DNA of 64,000 nucleotides from Branchiostoma belcheri. Lineage: Eukaryota > Chordata > Leptocardii > Amphioxiformes > Branchiostomatidae. Under the pieces are notes generated by a model. It searched no databases. It had not been told where the DNA came from and was given only the letters and a program-made list of their open reading frames with translations. Below, in pieces: positions 60,915-64,000 of the stretch. The DNA lies in NCBI RefSeq assembly GCF_001625305.1, contig NW_017802379.1:11716280-11780279 (forward strand). The letters are read 5' to 3'. Within the stretch, counting starts at the first letter, position 1. The number at the start of each line of letters is the position of its first letter. Both the position numbers and the translations under genes were made by a program.

Positions 60915-63900
60915 TTACTTGCCCAGGTACATGGTCATGGGCACGGCCACAGCAATGGCGATGGCGTACATGACAAGGCAGAGCCTGTCCAGGACCTTGG
61001 TCAGCAGGGTGTAGTCAGACACCTCGGGCTCGCTCTTCGCCGCCCTGGTCAGCTCCTCCACGCCGCGGATCAGGTCACGGAAGCCGGCGACTTCCAGGCG
61101 CGCGGGCGGCGCCGGCGACACGGGAGGCAGGCGGGTTGTCTCACGGACATTAGCCGGGCTTTCTACGTCGACCTCTGCCATGTCATCGGCCAGAACGCCG
61201 TTCGGGCCAGTCTCATTATCTTCACCTGCAGCCTCCTTCACTGTCAAGTCTCCGAGCAGGAGGAACCTTTCATAATCATTAAAAGAAGGAAGTCAAAATA
61301 ATGATGATGCGAATGTTTCTCACTTGTGTCTGCCATCATTTACAGTGATCTCAACTATTGCAAATATCTCTCTTTTAGAATCATATAATAATAATAATAA
61401 TAAATGGTTTTTATTGTCCAAACAGTACCCGTGCAGTCGCAGCCTTTATTCGGCTGAATTGATGCAGGGTATTACATAATAATCAAGACAAATCACAACA
61501 ATCAAATAATACACATAGTTGTTCCACAAATATTTGTGAAACTGTCCCAAGGGTCTATACGGCAGCCATAATTCGGCGCCAGGTGACCTCAATACGACTT
61601 TCCCCAACCGAAGTTAGGTACCCATTCACACCTGGGTGGAGTGAGGAAATTCGTGTAAAGTGCCTTTCCCAAGGGCACAACGTCGGGGCGCATGTTCAGA
61701 CATGTCCCGGGTATGACTCGGAATCGAACCCGGGTCTCCCGGTTCACAGTCGATTGCTCTAACCACTACACCACCCGACGCCAACCACTACACCACCCGA
61801 CGCCAACCACTACACCACCCGACGCATACATACGACGGCGTTCTGGCCGATGACATGGCAGAGGTCGACGTAGAAAGCCCGCCTAATGTCCGTGATACAT
61901 GTATAAACATAGACAGAGAGCCAATATATATGCTCTAATGTTCAATTACATGTTCATTTAATGTGCAATGAATAAAATATTAAATAAAACGTAGTCAACC
62001 AGAAATATCAGGTTGAATTTCTCAAGATAAGAACTATTATCTTTATTGTAATATAATTATGAACTACACCTACTTCGCCATGTAGCAGAGAAAGAAAGTC
62101 TTCGCCCTAGGAGACAGACTCCCCTCCCTGTCGTGGATGGTGATGACGATCATGGTGATGAAGAGGAAAACTCCCATCAGCGCCATCCACACGACAATCA
62201 GCGTGGCTGTATCAGCGGTGGTGAACAGTTACCGGAATGTTCCGGGAAAATAAACAGTTACCGGAATGTTCCGGGAATATAAGCAGTTACCGGAATGTTC
62301 CGGGAATATAAACAGATACCCGAATGTTCCAGGGATAGAAACAGTTACCAGAATGTTCCGGGAATATAAACAGTTACAGGAATGTTCCGGGAATATAACA
62401 GCTACCGGAATGTTCCGGGAATATAAACAGTTGCTGGAATACGTCGATGAAGGTTAGACATCCAGGTAATACGATATGCCAAAAAACAGTTACTCAAGCA
62501 ACTGGATATGATTTTGAAAACGTCAGACGTTTCAGCTAGTATCCACTAGCTTTCGTCAGTGACTGAGAGACCAGAGGGGAAAGCAGGTTTATATACACAA
62601 CCTGTTGATTGATATGCAAATAAAGTGAAGACAAATTTTTGGAAGTCGAAAAAGGAACAAAAGTCAGACAAGTCAAGACAAGATGATGCAAATTAGTCTG
62701 AAAAGCTCCTGTNNNNNNNNNNNNNNNNNNNNCACAACCAGGGTCACTCTTTCAAACTCGAGTCCACGGATGTATTAGACCGCGAAACACGCTGGTGGGA
62801 ACGGGGTGTTAAAGAGGCAATATATGAAAGAATGTACAACCCCACCCTCAACAGGGAAGGGGGCTACGGGTCGATCTTTCCGGCACTTGGGATTTGGCAC
62901 TCCCAGCCCCGAGGACAGACAACACTTAAGCTCCTGTCCTGTAATACAGGAGCTTTCAGACTAATTTGCATCATCTTGTCTTGACTTGTCTGACTTTTGT
63001 TCCTTTTTCGACTTCCAAAAAATTTGTCTTCACTTTATTTGCATATCAATCAACAGGTTGTGTATATAAACCTGCTTTCCCCTCTGGTCTCTCAGTCACT
63101 GACGAAAGCTAGTGGATACTAGCTGAAACGTCTGACGTTTTCAAAATCATATCCAGTTGCTTGAGTAACTGTTTTTTGGCAGTTGCTGGAATGTTTCTGG
63201 AATATGAACAATTACTGAAATTTTCCATATCTTTATTAAAAATTGGTCACTGAAAAATTACACTGTTTGATCACGAACTCAACAGAGTTCAATAAGGCCC
63301 TGAGGAATGGGGCTAAGGGAACACGTGGGTAAAAATTCAAGAACAGCATTTTCCAGTTGCCAAAATACCGAAGGAATCGAATCTAAAACAATTTGTTGTT
63401 TGTTCACTAATAGTTGTCAAAAGTAGTTTCAAAATAATGAAAACAATTGCAACACAGTTATGTCATATCCACCATAACTCACCGAAAAACGGCAGCGCCC
63501 CCTTGACAGGCAGAACATCCGTGACAAACACGAGAGTCACGACCATGGAAAGGAGAATGGTCACTCCGAAGGAGATCCGGTCTCCCCTGTCGATGGGCAT
63601 GACGAAGGTGATGGTCATCAGCACAACCAGGATGACGCAGGGTCCAACAGTAGTGGCGATGTGAAACAGCGGGATCCTCTCCAGCTGAACAGTGAAGCAC
63701 GCCTCCGTGTTACCTTTTGAGAAGAACATGTCCTTCCGATACCATTCGCCCTCCTGACGTGCAGTAGACAGGACGTTACAGAGACTTCCCTCTCGGCATT
63801 CTGTGTTCAACAGATCATTCCAAAACAATATATTATCACTGAGTGACACCAAACCGTACAGTGAATGTTAGTTAGATTTGCCAAAAGTAGAAACTTTAAG

Positions 63901-64000
63901 ATACTGGTGACAAGCAACATAAAAAAAAATACAAATTTCTTTCATTGCTGACGTTTCAGCTGCCTTCCCAGGGGCTAACTACTTTCCTTGTCATATTGTG
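60915..64000 (-). CDS. Cys-loop ligand-gated ion channel, 3' part (M1-M4)
   Basis: Three exons in transcript order: 63483 to about 63852 (acceptor uncertain), 62074-62206 and 60915-61266. Earlier exons with the signal peptide and ligand-binding domain lie beyond the right edge. The first exon ends the extracellular domain (GEW), then has RIPLFHI at M1. M2 reads DRISFGVTILLSMVVTLVFV and is followed by TDVLP. The second exon is M3 (VVWMALMGVFLFITMIVITI). The third holds the cytosolic loop with a Pro-rich stretch, an amphipathic MA-type helix (VEELTRAAKSE) and M4 ending MYLGK. Acidic residues at the -1' and 20' positions of M2, Leu at 9', and no Pro-Ala-Arg motif predict a cation-selective pore of the nicotinic/5-HT3-like branch. 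The third-exon acceptor (GAAAG|G) is inferred from frame. Agonist unknown. Confidence 0.85.
61386..61830 (-). mobile_element. Full-length tRNA-derived SINE with triplicated head
   Basis: On the reverse strand a tRNA-like head has A-box TGGTGTAGTGGTTAGAG and B-box GGGTTCGATTCC. A body containing GCCCTTGGGAAAGGCACTTT and a (TTA)n tail at 61386-61403 follow. The first 22 bases of the head (CGTCGGGTGGTGTAGTGG and flank) are present three times in tandem at 61764-61825. Confidence 0.75.
61835..61898 (+). pseudogene. 64-base inverted copy of channel coding sequence
   Basis: Forward strand bases 61835-61898 match the reverse-strand coding sequence at 61138-61201 of the channel's last exon with about two differences. 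They encode the same VLADDMAEVDVES stretch. The copy lies in the preceding intron, antisense to the gene, right next to the SINE head. Confidence 0.85.
62224..62450. repeat. About 28-base minisatellite
   Basis: About eight units of the type CAGTTACCGGAATGTTCCGG plus GAATATAAA, with point variation. Each unit contains the palindrome CCGGAATGTTCCGG. One more degenerate unit lies at 63181-63210, on the far side of the fold-back element. Confidence 0.9.
62713..62732. other. Assembly gap
   Basis: Twenty N bases, placed exactly at the inner end of the left arm of the fold-back element; the true length is unknown. Confidence 0.99.
62733..62998 (+). pseudogene. Penelope-like ORF C-terminal remnant
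   Basis: An open frame from the gap to a stop at about 62998 contains DRETRWWERGVKEAIYERM and NPTLNREGGYG. The pattern R..KEA..I followed by LN..GG is familiar from the C-terminal endonuclease part of Penelope-like retroelement proteins. The last part runs into the right terminal arm. Confidence 0.5.

Larger units (their letters stand above)
62478..63180. mobile_element. Penelope-like fold-back element
   Basis: Inverted arms of about 235 bases (62478-62712 and 62946-63180) begin GCCAAAAAACAGTTACTCAA and are almost identical. Between them is an N gap and a coding remnant. Forward 63099-63141 and its mirror in the left arm read CTGACGA, A, a 7-bp AGCTAGT/ACTAGCT hairpin, then GAAACGT. This order resembles a hammerhead ribozyme core, which is known from terminal repeats of Penelope-like elements. 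Class assignment rests on this plus the coding remnant. Confidence 0.6.

Noticed and set aside
61700-61795. Possible tRNA gene with good A and B boxes
   Set aside because: It is continuous with a SINE body and (TTA)n tail and its head is tandemly repeated, so it is a SINE promoter.
63945-64000. Third hammerhead-like core at the window edge (reverse strand, CTGGGAAGGCAGCTGAAACGTC)
   Set aside because: The CTGANGA core is degraded, stem II is too short, and the element runs off the window, so only the GAAACGTC end resembles the other two.

Overview
The window looks like invertebrate deuterostome nuclear DNA, most likely lancelet (Branchiostoma). The reasons are AT-rich, intron-rich genes with short exons, a NACHT (NLR-type) gene, CAP/ShKT secreted-protein paralogues, and dense small DNA transposons, tRNA-derived SINEs and LINE tails. 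The species call is inference. There is one 20-base N gap at 62713-62732.

Left half (4.2-33.8 kb): three paralogous genes, one forward and two reverse, encode secreted proteins with the order signal peptide - ShKT - ShKT - CAP. I rebuilt all eight coding exons of each gene by hand from splice sites. All three share the intron phase series 1,0,1,1,0,2,0, exon lengths are nearly constant, and the predicted products are 300, 317 and 299 residues. The third copy has lost a CAP cavity glutamate, a histidine near the start of the CAP domain and a ShKT cysteine. The introns hold LINE tails, SINEs, fold-back elements and TIR elements, some within 10-20 bases of splice sites.

Middle (39.2-42.8 kb): a complete four-exon reverse-strand monocarboxylate-transporter-like gene (SLC16/MFS, 506 residues). 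From 42.8 to 56 kb I see no gene. That stretch holds TTAA-flanked elements with CCCT-starting termini, TTA-flanked elements with GGCC-starting termini, microsatellites and other palindromes.

Right part (56-64 kb): a forward NACHT NTPase gene that ends without leucine-rich repeats and runs straight into a LINE tail. Beyond it is the 3' part (M1 to M4) of a reverse-strand Cys-loop ligand-gated ion channel whose 5' exons lie past the window edge. The channel introns contain a SINE with a triplicated head, a 64-base inverted copy of the channel's own coding sequence, a 28-base minisatellite, and a Penelope-like fold-back element with hammerhead-ribozyme-like cores.

The CAP cluster suggests a locally amplified family of secreted, cysteine-rich proteins. 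The transporter, NACHT and channel genes are unrelated neighbours. Gene models are based on reading frame, splice sites and domain recognition only; no searches were run.
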